Assembly: GCA_029721515.1 (NCBI GenBank)
Contig: CM056563.1
Span: forward strand, 26,305,454-26,369,453
Origin: Synanceia verrucosa
Taxonomy: Eukaryota; Chordata; Actinopteri; Perciformes; Synanceiidae
Direction: 5' to 3'
DNA length: 64,000 bases
The position numbers and the translations under genes are program-made. Below the pieces are notes generated by a model. It worked only from the letters and a program-made list of their open reading frames with translations, ran no database searches and was not told the origin of the DNA. Positions 39,601 to 42,590 of this stretch are shown piece by piece. Each line of letters opens with the position of its first letter. Within the stretch, counting starts at the first letter, position 1.

Positions 39601-42590
39601 TTTTCTATTAGGTTTCTACTAAGTTCTACTCACTGACACACGTTATTCCAGACCTAAAACTGTTTTGTAAATTTTGTTACTATTATGTTATTGATCTGTT
39701 TTTATTCTCTTATTAATCTGTTATTGAGTTTTTTTAATCTTTAATTTGTTATTATTTGTTATTGATCTGTCATTTGTCTGTCTTTACCTGGGAGGAACTG
39801 ATATTTTCATGACAGAGGAGCAGAAGAAGTACTATAATGCCATGAAGAAACTGGGCTCCAAGAAACCTCAGAAACCAGTTCCTCGACCTGAGGTCAGTTC
39901 AGATATTTCCTGTCTGTTATTCCAGGTGTGATGCAGCTCAACTGGTCTCACCTGGTTCTGGTCTTCCTGTCCCACTAGAATAAGTTCCAGGGTCTGGTCT
40001 TTGACCTGGTGACCACTCAATTTTTTGACATCTTCATCATGGTGTTGATATGCCTGAACATGGTAACCATGATGGTGGAGACAGATGAACAGAGCGAGGA
40101 CAAGGAAGTCATCTTGTACTGGGTCAACTTGGTCTTCATTGTCATCTTCACCACAGAGTGTGCGCTGAAGATGATCGCACTCCGACAGCACTACTTTGCT
40201 GTTGGCTGGAACATCTTCGACTTTGTGGTCGTCATCCTGTCCATCGTAGGTGAGTTGGCAAGTCAGCTGATCATTGTTTGATGATTCGATGATATCATAA
40301 TGTGATGATGTCATGACATCATGATGTCATAATGTCACAATGTGATGATGTCTTTTCTCTACATTAAGTGACCAGAAATATCTTTATCCTCTCATATGTC
40401 AAGAAACAGTGTTTTAAAGAGATGAAGTTTTATACATTATTTCTTTACTTCCTTGCCTCCTTAACTATTTACTTCTTCACCCCTATTTCCTTACCTCCTT
40501 CCATACTTCTTTACCTCATTACCTCTTTACTTCCTTCCTTCATTACCTCCCTACCACTTTACATCCTTACCTCCTTACCTTCTACTTCCTTTCCTGCCTA
40601 CCTCTTTACTTCCTTACCTCTTTCCTTCCTTACCTCCCTACCTCTTTATCTCCTTACCTCCTTACTACCTTACCTCCCTACCTCTGTACTTCCTTACCTT
40701 CTGACTTCCTTCCCTTCAGGCCTCCTCCTTGCTGACATCATAGAAAAGTATTTTGTCTCGCCCACGCTCTTCCGTGTCATCCGATTGGCTCGGATCGGCC
40801 GAGTCCTTCGTCTCATCCGTGGAGCCAAGGGGATCCGGACACTGCTGTTCGCCCTGATGATGTCACTTCCTGCCCTTTTTAACATTGGCCTGCTCCTCTT
40901 CCTCATCATGTTCATCTTCTCTATCTTTGGCATGTCAAACTTTGCCTATGTGAGGAAGGAGGCCACGATTGATGACATGTTTAACTTCGAGACATTTGGG
41001 AACAGCATGATCTGTTTGTTTATGATCACCACATCCGCTGGATGGGATGGTTTGCTGAGTCCCATCATGAATTTGCCACCGGACTGTGACCCAGAAGTGG
41101 AGAACCCTGGGTCGGCAGTCCGAGGAGACTGTGGCAGTCCAGCCATCGGCATTGTCTTCTTCACCACCTACATCATCATGTCCTTCCTGGTGGTGGTCAA
41201 CATGTACATTGCCATCATCCTGGAGAACTTCAATGTGGCAACGGAGGAGAGCACCGACCCACTGTGTGAGGACGACTTTGAGATGTTCTACGAGACCTGG
41301 GAGAAGTTTGACCCCGACGCCTCCCAGTTCATACAGTACAGGTGAGCATAAATCTGGGTAGTGACTGGTCTTCATGTGGGTGGTTGCTGGTCCTAATCTG
41401 ATTCTGATGTGTTCCACAGTAAACTGTCAGATTTCTGTGACATCCTGAAGGACCCTCTAAGGATTTCCAAACCAAACACCATCAGACTGATCCAGATGGA
41501 TCTGCCTCTGGTTCCTGGGGATAAGATCCACTGTCTGGATATCCTGCTTGCTCTCACTACTCAGGTAAATTCACCTGGTCAAGGATTAGGTAATCTATCA
41601 TATATTTATGTATATATTATTGCATGTTGTGTTGTATTATGTTTATATTGTTGTATTAAGTCATATTATTTTATATCATGTGTAAATATATTAATCCATA
41701 TTATATTATTACATGTGTAAATACAGTAAATATTGCCCAGATTTGTGCCTCGAGACAATTCTATCTCACAGGTCTACAGATGCTTCTTTTGACTTCCTGC
41801 TTGGTTTGTGCTCTGACATGCTCTGTCCAATAAGGGACCAGTTGTGAGCCTTTCCAAATGAACTGAATTTACCACAGATGGAAAAACCATTTTCATATTG
41901 TCATAATGGGCTGTAGTGTGTAGAGTTCTGAGGAAAAATTAATTTATTCCATTTTGGAATAAGGCTGCACCATGACAAAATGTGGAGGAAGTGAAGCGCT
42001 GTGAATACTTTCTGGATGCTCTGTATATGATCTGTGTCTAAAGGTTTTGGGTGACTCTGGAGAGATGGATGCTCTCAAAGCCAGCATGGAGGAGAAGTTC
42101 ATGGCCAACAACCCCTCCAAGGTTTTGCTGATTGTATTAAATGCTCTTATCTACTGGAGGCACATACTGTTTAATTGATCAAAGTATCCTAAGGTCACAC
42201 ATAATTAATGATTATTGATTCCTTCAGGTTTCCTACGAACCTATTAGCAGCACTCTACGGAGAAAACAGGAAGAGGTGGCGGCGACGGTGATCCAGCGGG
42301 CATACAGGAAGCACCTCCTGCAACGGACGGTCAAACTGGCGTCCTACAAATTCAGAGAGAGAACAGAGGGACGGCGAGACGAAGAGACACCACCTGAGAA
42401 CAGAGGACTTCTCTGTAAACGAATCAGACAGCTGTACGGGGACGGCCGGGAGGAGGGTGTCTCAGGTGTCTCAGGTGAATCTCCTCCCACCCAGGTGGAG
42501 CTTCAGAGGGAGTTTCTCCTCCATGCCGCTCCTCCCCTCAACACCTCCAACTTCCTTCGGAATGAGAATCTGCGGGAGTCAGCAGTCTGA
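2915..42590 (+). CDS. scn4a: scn4a: voltage-gated sodium channel alpha subunit (skeletal-muscle Nav1.4 type), complete coding region, 30 exons
   Basis: Pore-forming subunit that opens on depolarisation and carries the Na+ current of the muscle action potential at the plasma membrane. Exons: 2915-3046, 3887-4024, 14495-14613, 14894-14983, 15564-15692, 15799-15890, 15961-16227, 18107-18170, 18252-18393, 18798-18998, 19082-19157, 19224-19462, 19769-19840, 20013-20114, 20249-20605, 20937-21129, 21213-21439, 22070-22178, 22352-22506, 23018-23191, 25765-25887, 25964-26248, 31581-31634, 31885-32022, 39788-39892, 39979-40249, 40720-41341, 41420-41564, 42044-42121, 42228-42590. All phases join and the sum is 5262 nt (1753 aa plus stop). 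The four S4 helices carry the R/K-every-third pattern. The selectivity filter is D383/E709/K1166/A1458 (DEKA). The IFM particle is at about 1232-1234 and the IQ motif is in the last exon. The short I-II linker and the neighbouring growth hormone gene point to Nav1.4. Teleosts have two copies (scn4aa/scn4ab); linkage to gh1 suggests scn4aa, unproven here. Slightly shorter than human SCN4A (1836 aa). Confidence 0.95.
3174..3220. repeat. (TTTC)n microsatellite in scn4a intron 1
   Basis: Run of TTTC units; polypyrimidine. The remainder of intron 1 (3047-3886) is unclassified single-copy-like sequence with no gene. Confidence 0.9.
3887..4024 (+). CDS. scn4a: scn4a coding exon 2 (cytoplasmic N-terminus)
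   Basis: Residues 45-90, IAEEDLPQPASDLEAGKPLP then a GDPPPYF segment, the conserved pre-domain-I region. Acceptor tgacag, donor AAG/gtctgt, phase 0. Followed by a 10.5-kb intron. Confidence 0.94.
4165..4240 (+). mobile_element. Small L1 reverse-transcriptase fragment
   Basis: CDVSLKLYADDLIVLFSN is the YADD active-site box of an L1-like reverse transcriptase. Only about 25 codons are recognisable. Confidence 0.45.
5444..5508. repeat. (TA)n microsatellite in the LINE 3' UTR
   Basis: About 32 perfect TA units. The corresponding place in the second copy (near 34800) has only a short TATATATA, so it expanded after insertion. Confidence 0.93.
5525..5760. repeat. About 44-48-bp minisatellite in the LINE 3' UTR
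   Basis: Around five copies of a unit containing CAGAAGAAGCCTGGGCAGCA and CTCCACCACGCCAAC. The related LINE at 34875-34960 has one to two copies. Confidence 0.85.
8600..9655. other. Unclassified intronic sequence
   Basis: Contains a repeat-like end (GGCCGTACCTTGCCGTGCCA, GGTGGAAAAGCGCC near 8725-8765). No gene recognised. Confidence 0.45.
9656..9900 (+). mobile_element. L1-like ORF2 C-terminal fragment
   Basis: MQWRILHGIVAVHSFISVIN then DKCPFCGQRETISHCIYKCP. The CxxC-H-C zinc-knuckle and WRILHG block are hallmarks of fish L1 C-termini. Confidence 0.65.
10008..10947. mobile_element. Putative non-autonomous DNA transposon
   Basis: 14-bp imperfect inverted ends GGCCTCATTTATCA and TGATAAATGAGACC enclose 940 bp with no coding frame. 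No clear target duplication, so the family is undecided (Harbinger-like by end sequence). Confidence 0.45.
11365..11530 (-). mobile_element. LINE 3' tail, antisense
   Basis: (AGTTC)n-type start GGTCAGTTCAGTTCAGTTTA followed by an AT-rich tail. Looks like the reverse complement of a LINE end with pentanucleotide repeats. Confidence 0.35.
11690..13495 (+). mobile_element. L1-like LINE fragment (ORF1 end to ORF2 start)
   Basis: An acidic ORF1-like piece (EEEEASSDEDSQSLTDSQLP, 11779-) is followed by an ORF2 start at 12115 (SSLNLNEVRDVGKKASLFEL, NVLFVQEKH, an APE endonuclease). Then RFFFGLEKNNWQRGSSM and YHSEYTEDGSSFTSFCSGLP. Many frameshifts; dead. Confidence 0.6.
13500..14330 (-). mobile_element. 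L1-like ORF2 C-terminal fragment, antisense
   Basis: The minus-strand frame 14305-13799 (168 aa) has WHNLWKAHQTTTQSLRWREF, CWRFCHDMDSDHTHIFWKCT and YLIKILLVAGKNAITKNWLK: the C-terminal Cys/His block of a fish L1. It ends about 165 nt before scn4a exon 3. Confidence 0.65.
14495..14613 (+). CDS. scn4a: scn4a coding exon 3 (before DI-S1)
   Basis: Residues 91-130, beginning TFIVLGKGNVIFRFNAEPS and ending IKILVHS. The donor is not GT: the exon stops in a split Ser codon directly before ATATCCTT, the U12-type AT-AC donor. Confidence 0.95.
14614..14893 (+). other. scn4a: U12-type AT-AC intron of scn4a (280 nt)
   Basis: Seen: 5' site ATATCCTTT at 14614, branch-like TTCCTTAAAAC at about 14878-14888, and AC acceptor at 14892-14893. 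Reading the exons across these borders restores the frame (S-L-F-S-L-F). Established: Nav genes carry a conserved minor-spliceosome AT-AC intron at this position (intron 2 of SCN4A). Removal should need U11/U12/U4atac/U6atac. Confidence 0.93.
14894..14983 (+). CDS. scn4a: scn4a coding exon 4 (DI-S1)
   Basis: Residues 130-160, LFSLFIMVTILANCVFMTLS then DPPAWSKMVE, the first membrane helix and the S1-S2 loop. AC-type acceptor upstream, donor GA/gtgagt, phase 2. Confidence 0.94.
15062..15535. repeat. Minisatellite in scn4a intron 4
   Basis: Roughly twenty imperfect copies of TAACTATTAGAGATCAATGT with insertions of CTAACTT, about 470 bp. It fills nearly the whole intron between the DI-S1 and DI-S2 exons and stops just before the polypyrimidine tract. 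Confidence 0.9.
15564..15692 (+). CDS. scn4a: scn4a coding exon 5 (DI-S2/S3)
   Basis: Residues 160-203, YVFTFIYTFEAAIKVLSRGF followed by DPWNWLDFMVISMA. It contains the conserved E of S2 and the D of S3 that form the gating charge transfer centre. Donor GC/gtaata. Confidence 0.94.
15799..15890 (+). CDS. scn4a: scn4a coding exon 6 (DI-S4 voltage sensor)
   Basis: Residues 203-234, YLTEFIDLGNVSV then LRTFRVLRALKTITVIPG, the domain I voltage sensor with R/R/R/K spacing. Only one copy of this exon is present, so there is no neonatal/adult exon pair as in some Nav genes. Confidence 0.95.
15961..16227 (+). CDS. scn4a: scn4a coding exon 7 (DI-S5 and extracellular turret)
   Basis: Residues 234-323. 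LKTIVGALIQSVKKLADVMI, S5, then LQLFMGNLRQKC and an Asn-rich extracellular stretch with several N-x-S/T sequons (NHTS, NSTH, NSTG). Donor CCAG/gtagct. Confidence 0.95.
16349..17053. mobile_element. Non-autonomous DNA transposon in scn4a intron 7
   Basis: About 705 bp. It starts with a TTCTTACCAGACCC-like end also seen at 32371 and 57118 (AGCCTGGTCTTACCAGACC) and ends GGCCAGGCT. It is flanked by the perfect direct repeat AATGTAGAAGT (16337-16347 and 17054-17064). The termini resemble hAT-type MITEs, but the repeat exceeds the 8 bp expected of hAT and the flanking region is itself repetitive. No coding capacity. Confidence 0.55.
17130..17860 (-). mobile_element. LINE 3' fragment, antisense, degenerate
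   Basis: Minus-strand reading shows pieces of a reverse-transcriptase C-terminus: EEYLGVLFTSEGKMEWEI, then a motif like RSQMRWLGHLVMMPPG, then AWERLGIPPEELDERL, in shifting frames. These are typical of a fish non-LTR retrotransposon C-terminus and 3' tail. Frame breaks show it is dead. Clade not assigned. Confidence 0.6.
17935..18070. repeat. TTA-rich microsatellite before exon 8
   Basis: (ATT)n with interruptions plus a duplicated segment TAGTGGTATAGTACCAGTG, also present near 17108-17127. The local duplication spans the transposon-rich intron. Confidence 0.75.
18107..18170 (+). CDS. scn4a: scn4a coding exon 8 (DI pore turret)
   Basis: Residues 323-344, EHYYFLPGQLDALLCGNSTD-AG, the short conserved exon of the S5-P loop with a conserved Cys. 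Acceptor tcatag, donor GG/gtatgc. Confidence 0.93.
18252..18393 (+). CDS. scn4a: scn4a coding exon 9 (DI P-loop, selectivity Asp)
   Basis: Residues 344-391, VCPEGYMCLKAGRNPNYGYT then RLMTQDFWENLFQL. D383 is the D of the DEKA ring. The next residue is aromatic (Phe), as in tetrodotoxin-sensitive channels; cardiac-type channels have Cys there. Confidence 0.96.
18505..18690 (-). mobile_element. Short LINE 3' tail, antisense (Rex1-like)
   Basis: A (TAGAA)n/(TTGAA)n microsatellite followed by ACTTTATCGATTGATCCCAA and an A-rich tract. This is the reverse complement of a typical LINE 3' end with terminal pentanucleotide repeats. Only the tail remains. Confidence 0.45.
18798..18998 (+). CDS. scn4a: scn4a coding exon 10 (DI-S6 and start of I-II linker)
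   Basis: Residues 392-458, [20 protein letters not shown], S6 ending NLILAVVAMAYAEQNEA, then a Glu/Lys-rich linker (EVKQKEEEYAQILEILKKRE). Donor GAG/gtccga is weak; read-through adds five residues and then meets a stop. Confidence 0.93.
19082..19157 (+). CDS. scn4a: scn4a coding exon 11 (I-II linker)
   Basis: Residues 459-484, QAACRVALSEKQDPTAETNE then HTAME. The acceptor is a tandem gcagcag, so the exon may begin at 19082 (extra Gln) or 19085; both keep the frame. The linker is short, as in Nav1.4. Confidence 0.85.
19224..19462 (+). CDS. scn4a: scn4a coding exon 12 (DII-S1)
   Basis: Residues 484-563. A Cys/Trp-rich pre-S1 segment (CCGCWRWVKQWLYTIIMDPF) followed by DLGITICIVLNTVFMAMEHY, S1 of domain II. 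Donor CTG/gtgagt, phase 0. Confidence 0.95.
19500..19765. repeat. Pyrimidine-rich minisatellite in scn4a intron 12
   Basis: Tandem copies of CCTCTGACCTCTGATC / TATCCTCTGATCCCTGT fill the intron right up to the acceptor of exon 13, so the polypyrimidine tract is itself a repeat unit. Confidence 0.85.
19769..19840 (+). CDS. scn4a: scn4a coding exon 13 (DII-S2)
   Basis: Residues 564-587, VFTGIFTAEMVLKLLAMDPY-HYFQ. Acceptor cctctcag, donor CAG/gtctga, phase 0 on both sides. Confidence 0.94.
20013..20114 (+). CDS. scn4a: scn4a coding exon 14 (DII-S3 and start of S4)
   Basis: Residues 588-621, VGWNIFDSIIVTMSLVELGL then SVLRSFRL. The voltage sensor is split by an intron after RL. Confidence 0.95.
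20249..20605 (+). CDS. scn4a: scn4a coding exon 15 (DII-S4 to S6, pore)
   Basis: Residues 622-740. MRVFKLAKSWPTLNMLIKII completes S4 and the S4-S5 linker. S5, the turret, and the P-loop with LCGEWIETMWDCM follow. E709 is the E of DEKA and E712 the outer-ring carboxylate. Then S6 to GNLV. Confidence 0.96.
20616..20936. repeat. Minisatellite of exon-16 boundary copies (decoy acceptors)
   Basis: The whole intron 15 is about nine imperfect copies of TTTCAGGTCCTGAACCTGTT plus CCTGGTCTTG. The unit matches the real 3' splice site and first codons of exon 16 (tttcag/GTCCTGAACCTGTTTCTGG), so the array is full of CAG/GTCCTGAA look-alike acceptors. Confidence 0.88.
20937..21129 (+). CDS. scn4a: scn4a coding exon 16 (DII-S6 end, II-III linker start)
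   Basis: Residues 741-805, VLNLFLALLLSSFSDLGAPE then NNLQIAINRINRAMAWTK. The true acceptor is the last of a tandem array of similar sites; it is chosen because the frame and the family sequence (VLNLFLALLLSSF) begin here. Confidence 0.93.
21213..21439 (+). CDS. scn4a: scn4a coding exon 17 (II-III linker, ankyrin-binding-like motif)
   Basis: Residues 805-880. Low-conservation linker rich in Asp/Glu. It ends with LRVPIAETESYFETLDNEEE and an acidic run. VPIAxxES resembles the Nav ankyrin-G binding motif. Acceptor cctttag, donor CTA/gtaaac. Confidence 0.88.
21440..22069. other. scn4a intron 17, repeat-like sequence
   Basis: After AT-rich TAATCT repeats (about 21505-21560), the segment from about 21590 to 22045 looks like a dispersed repeat. 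It begins TTCGGGCTTGGCATGATGAA, has an A-rich interior and a TATTTATAC tract at 21880, and ends near ACTGGACATGACAG. I cannot classify it and see no coding capacity. Confidence 0.5.
22070..22178 (+). CDS. scn4a: scn4a coding exon 18 (II-III linker)
   Basis: Residues 881-917, SDESSVCSTIQKPPEVQEVQ then EDKDQDTDSPENCCSN. SDESSVCST is recognisable in Nav II-III linkers. Acceptor gttttcag, donor ACG/gtacaa. Confidence 0.88.
22352..22506 (+). CDS. scn4a: scn4a coding exon 19 (pre-DIII and DIII-S1)
   Basis: Residues 917-968. CPFLDIDTSWGRGKVWSNVR, RRTCFSIVEHNYFETFIIFM, ILLSSGAL: the conserved entry into domain III S1. Confidence 0.95.
23018..23191 (+). CDS. scn4a: scn4a coding exon 20 (DIII-S2/S3)
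   Basis: Residues 969-1026, AFEDIYLEQRRVIKTVLEYA, DQVFTYVFVVEMILKWVAYG, then WCWLDFLIVD. Acceptor ttaacag, donor GAT/gtaaga. Confidence 0.95.
23310..23455 (+). mobile_element. Solo 3' end of the L2-like LINE
   Basis: Plus-strand 3' tail with GCCCTCTGAGGCAAATTCGT, GATATTGGGCTATACAAATA and terminal (TTGAC)n. It is the reverse complement counterpart of the tails at 5111 and 34475, so a third, severely 5'-truncated copy of the same family. Confidence 0.75.
23523..25602. mobile_element. hAT-like composite element in scn4a intron 20
   Basis: Left end CAGAGGGAGCCTGCC with CTGCTTAGGGCCCCC; right end GCTTAGAACCCCATGG and GGGCCGGCTCTG. The ends are inverted and gapped (CAGAG...GCC), as in hAT elements that start CAGAGGCG. 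An 8-bp duplication is unclear because insertion was into a tandem repeat containing CTACAGA. The interior carries a SINE and LTR-like or promoter-like debris (about 24050-25230). Confidence 0.45.
24353..24606 (+). mobile_element. tRNA-derived SINE
   Basis: The head has an A box TGGCTCAGTGG (24363-24373) and a B box GGTTCAATCC (24417-24426) at tRNA spacing. A central CCTGAGCAAGACACTAACCC domain as in fish V-SINEs follows, then a tail GCGCTATATAAATACAGACC. It is a retroposon, not a tRNA gene, because the acceptor and anticodon arms cannot be folded. Confidence 0.75.
25765..25887 (+). CDS. scn4a: scn4a coding exon 21 (DIII-S4 voltage sensor)
   Basis: Residues 1027-1067, [41 protein letters not shown]. 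The sensor has K/R at every third position with the typical [13 protein letters not shown] end. Confidence 0.96.
25964..26248 (+). CDS. scn4a: scn4a coding exon 22 (DIII S4-S5, S5, turret)
   Basis: Residues 1068-1162, VVVNALVGAIPSIFNVLLVC, IFSIMGVNLFAGKFYHCFNE, a glycosylation-prone loop (NRTE, NYTE), and GYLSLLQV leading into the filter. Phase 0 both ends. Confidence 0.96.
26720..28620 (-). mobile_element. Rex1-like LINE, antisense, split by Tc1
   Basis: The 3' tail is at 26720-26790 (GATAAGACAGAATTTTATTT, TCCCCAAGGAAATTC). The reverse-transcriptase C-terminus is at 28327-28548, with GQSRLYFLQRLRSFNFCT, MLRMFYQSVVASAIFYAVVC and NRMNKIIRKAGSVLG. Residues 27045-28098 are a later Tc1 insertion. 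Clade by motif style (Rex1/Babar); moderately sure. Confidence 0.65.
27045..28098 (+). mobile_element. Tc1-like DNA transposon, 3' truncated
   Basis: 5' end ACTATATTGCCAAAAGTATT. Transposase fragments: ELSEFQRGTVIGCHLCNKSS (helix-turn-helix), frame breaks near 27360 and 27540, then the catalytic part 27573-28034. That part has FLWSDESRF (first D), FQHDCAPVHKA (second D) and, 35 residues after it, the E of DLNPTE, i.e. the DD34E pattern. The 3' terminal inverted repeat is missing. A dead copy sitting inside the Rex1-like LINE. Confidence 0.85.
28615..28755. mobile_element. Terminal fragment of a DNA transposon (PIF/Harbinger-like)
   Basis: Begins GGGACCTCATGTATAAAGAC, TTGCGTGGATTTCC. This is the kind of end seen in dispersed fish Harbinger-type MITEs. 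It probably continues at 30636 (ATGCAAATTCATTTAAATAG) beyond the sense LINE, which would make that LINE an insertion. No second terminus found. Confidence 0.4.
28757..30635 (+). mobile_element. Rex1-like LINE, sense, internally deleted
   Basis: Starts AAGATGGCACC and ends AAGGGATCAATAAG with a (TATC)n tail at 30597-30632. The open frame 29133-30101 (322 aa) carries reverse-transcriptase blocks: FAYQPHIGVDDALCHML, FFDFSSTFHTIQP, GAPQGTVLS, and FSDDSAVVG in place of the usual (F/Y)xDD active-site box. It then runs to RGQSRLYFLRMLRS. The endonuclease part is absent between about 28950 and 29140. Not functional. Confidence 0.75.
31581..31634 (+). CDS. scn4a: scn4a coding exon 23 (DIII filter, selectivity Lys)
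   Basis: Residues 1163-1180, ATFKGWMEIMYAAVDSRH. K1166 is the K of DEKA. The outer-ring position four residues on is Glu, where mammalian Nav1.4 has Asp. A 54-nt exon with acceptor ctttcag and donor CAT/gtcagt. Confidence 0.95.
31655..31805. repeat. 24-bp minisatellite in scn4a intron 23
   Basis: About six copies of a unit like TACTAGTGCTAATACTGGAC plus TTGA. All three forward frames are nearly stop-free across the array, giving a coding-looking but repetitive NTGLDTSA translation. Confidence 0.85.
31885..32022 (+). CDS. scn4a: scn4a coding exon 24 (DIII-S6)
   Basis: Residues 1181-1226, [46 protein letters not shown]. The donor is AAG/ATAAGTTT, not GT, i.e. the start of the second AT-AC intron. 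Confidence 0.95.
32092..33578. mobile_element. hAT-family transposon with 8-bp target duplication
   Basis: Flanked by the perfect 8-bp repeat GGTTTATT (32084-32091 and 33579-33586). Termini CAGTGCTGCCCCTCCC and, inverted, CAGAGCCACCCCTGACC. 1487 bp, no transposase frame. The interior contains other dispersed repeats (32371-32520 and 32675-32995). Confidence 0.82.
32675..32995. repeat. Dispersed LINE-tail-like repeat inside the hAT element
   Basis: Begins CCATCCATCCATTTTCTCCC and runs through CTGGAGTCTATCCCAGCTG, TTTTTGGATGGTGGGAGGAA and ACATGCAAACTCCACACAGA. This combination is very common in fish genomes as the 3' region of an RTE-type LINE or SINE. Clade uncertain. Confidence 0.55.
33590..34154 (-). 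mobile_element. Retroposon 3' region, antisense (Rex1-like), interrupted
   Basis: TTATTGTCATGTACACTGCA followed by A-rich sequence and GTAGCCTGATGGCCCGAGGG. It seems to resume at 38934 beyond the Harbinger insertion, where an endonuclease-like frame follows (38934-39600). Confidence 0.5.
34460..37715 (-). mobile_element. L2-like LINE, 5' truncated, with long intact frame
   Basis: Minus-strand non-LTR retrotransposon inserted in the Harbinger element. The 3' UTR is at 34475-35455 (GTATAGCCCAATATCACAAA at its tail, next to a CATT repeat). The frame 37678-35456 is uninterrupted. The missing 5' part would hold the endonuclease. Same family as 5111-8598 and the tail at 23310. Confidence 0.85.
35456..37678 (-). 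CDS. L2-like LINE ORF2 fragment (reverse transcriptase), 740 aa open
   Basis: Reverse transcriptase that copies element RNA at a nicked target. Blocks in order: KPGLDPEVLANYRPISNLPF (about 300-320), FQSGFRKYHSTETALV, LLDLSAAFDTIDHHILLQRL, VPQGSVLGPILFTLYM, and the active-site box HCYADDTQLYLSF (about 470). The thumb/C-terminal part has ASLHWLPVKSRIEFKILLL and ends LFDSAYS. The apparent Met start is internal to the original ORF2: no APE-type endonuclease precedes it. No stop in 740 codons implies a young copy. Not a host gene; antisense to scn4a. Confidence 0.85.
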   Translation of the reverse strand: MNFFLLDYTPSGKSMYTRCLSESAVAKFKDIIPLAFNSIPNINILEGSDFSPTQIDNLVDCAADSLRASLDSVAPLKKKIVKHRKLAPWYNPHTRSLKQAARRFERKWRLTGLQASRLDWHDSLKAYRKALRKARAAYYSSLIEENKNNPRFLFSTVARLTESHSSIEPSVPITLSSSDFMSFFNEKIITIREKISHTVPLTETALSLNTGSIGLIEELDVYLDCFSPIDLHKLTSLISSSKPSTCLLDPIPTSLLKEALPLLSTNLSLLSGYVPQSFKVAVIKPLLKKPGLDPEVLANYRPISNLPFLSKILEKAVCSQLCDFLQNNNLFEDFQSGFRKYHSTETALVKITNDLLIASDHGLVSVFVLLDLSAAFDTIDHHILLQRLEHLTGIRGTALSWFKSYLSDRSQFVHINDESSMQSIVSYGVPQGSVLGPILFTLYMLPSGNVIRKHSINFHCYADDTQLYLSFRSDEPSQLAKLQTCLQDIKTWMAHNFLLLNSDKTEVILIGPENLRNNLSNDLFTLGGFVPASNTTVRNLGVIFDQDMSFNVHMKQTARTAFFHLRNIAKIRHILSQNDAEKLVHAFVTSRLDYCNSLLSGCPNKSIRTLQLVQNAAARVLTRTRKRDHISPVLASLHWLPVKSRIEFKILLLTYKALNGQAPSYLKELIVPYNPARTLCSQNAGLLAVPRIYKSRMGARAFSYQAPLLWNQLPLSVRETDTIPLFKSRLKTFLFDSAYS
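38934..39600 (-). mobile_element. Rex1-like LINE endonuclease fragment, antisense
   Basis: Minus-strand frames 39585-39265 and 39302-39048 resemble an APE-type endonuclease: LTITESWTTASTPDSAIQLQ, KNKGGGVCVYVNNRWCRDVQ, then VVAGDFNHCNLRTML (GDFNH box). A frameshift separates the two halves. Lies about 190 nt upstream of the AC acceptor. Confidence 0.7.
39788..39892 (+). CDS. scn4a: scn4a coding exon 25 (III-IV linker, IFM inactivation gate)
   Basis: Residues 1227-1261, LGGTDIFMTEEQKKYYNAMK then KLGSKKPQKPVPRPE. IFM (1232-1234) is the fast-inactivation particle and is intact. Acceptor is AC, not AG; donor GAG/gtcagt. Confidence 0.96.
39979..40249 (+). CDS. scn4a: scn4a coding exon 26 (DIV-S1 to S3)
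   Basis: Residues 1262-1352, NKFQGLVFDLVTTQFFDIFI, MVLICLNMVTMMVETDEQSE, S2 with TTECALKMIALRQHYF, and S3 GWNIFDFVVVILSIVG. Confidence 0.96.
40440..40715. repeat. CCTTACCTCC-type minisatellite in scn4a intron 26
   Basis: Tandem pyrimidine-rich units such as TTCCTTACCTCCTTACCTCT cover about 275 bp and merge with the polypyrimidine tract of exon 27. The array happens to stay open in one frame through the acceptor. Confidence 0.88.
40720..41341 (+). CDS. scn4a: scn4a coding exon 27 (DIV-S4 to proximal C-terminus)
   Basis: Residues 1352-1559. S4 SPTLFRVIRLARIGRVLRLI with RGAKGIRTL, S5, the pore with CLFMITTSAGWDGLLSPIMN (A1458, the A of DEKA), S6 VVVNMYIAIILENFNVATEE, and the EF-hand-like start of the C-terminus (DDFEMFYETWEKFDPDASQF). 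Ends in a split codon, AG/gtgagc. In human SCN4A this part and the rest form one exon. Confidence 0.96.
41420..41564 (+). CDS. scn4a: scn4a coding exon 28 (C-terminal globular domain)
   Basis: Residues 1559-1607, KLSDFCDILKDPLRISKPNT, IRLIQMDLPLVPGDKIHCLD, ILLALTTQ, the conserved Nav C-terminal EF-like domain. Acceptor ccacag, donor CAG/gtaaat. Confidence 0.95.
41565..42043. other. scn4a intron 28, no gene
   Basis: A 479-bp AT-rich intron with TATATTAT-type sequence. I see no repeat family with certainty. Confidence 0.6.
42044..42121 (+). CDS. scn4a: scn4a coding exon 29 (C-terminus)
   Basis: Residues 1608-1633, VLGDSGEMDALKASMEEKFM-ANNPSK. The frame and family require this exon. Its donor AAG/gttttg is non-consensus at +3 to +6. 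Read-through would stop after about 17 codons. Confidence 0.9.
42228..42590 (+). CDS. scn4a: scn4a coding exon 30 (IQ motif and C-terminus)
   Basis: Residues 1634-1753. VSYEPISSTLRRKQEEVAAT then VIQRAYRKHLLQR, the calmodulin-binding IQ motif. A variable tail follows, ending LRESAV before TGA at 42588-42590. Confidence 0.95.
   Translation, partial: VSYEPISSTLRRKQEEVAATVIQRAYRKHLLQRTVKLASYKFRERTEGRRDEETPPENRGLLCKRIRQLYGDGREEGVSGVSGESPPTQVELQREFLLHAAPPLNTSNFLRNENLRESAV

Larger units (their letters stand above)
32023..39787 (+). other. scn4a: AT-AC (ATAAGT...AC) intron of scn4a, 7765 nt
   Basis: Seen: donor ATAAGTTTCT at 32023 and acceptor TGTCTGTCTTTAC/CTG at 39787. The exons on both sides join in frame as QQKSK-LGGTDIFM. 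Established: the Nav III-IV linker region holds an AT-AC intron with a GT-like ATAAGT donor (SCN4A intron 21) that the major spliceosome removes. It is expanded here by a hAT, a Harbinger, an L2-like and Rex1-like elements. Confidence 0.92.

Noticed and set aside
40368..40719. Extended N-terminal part of the DIV frame
   Set aside because: The open stretch is a CCTTACCTCC minisatellite in the intron; the family sequence starts only after the cttcag acceptor at 40719.
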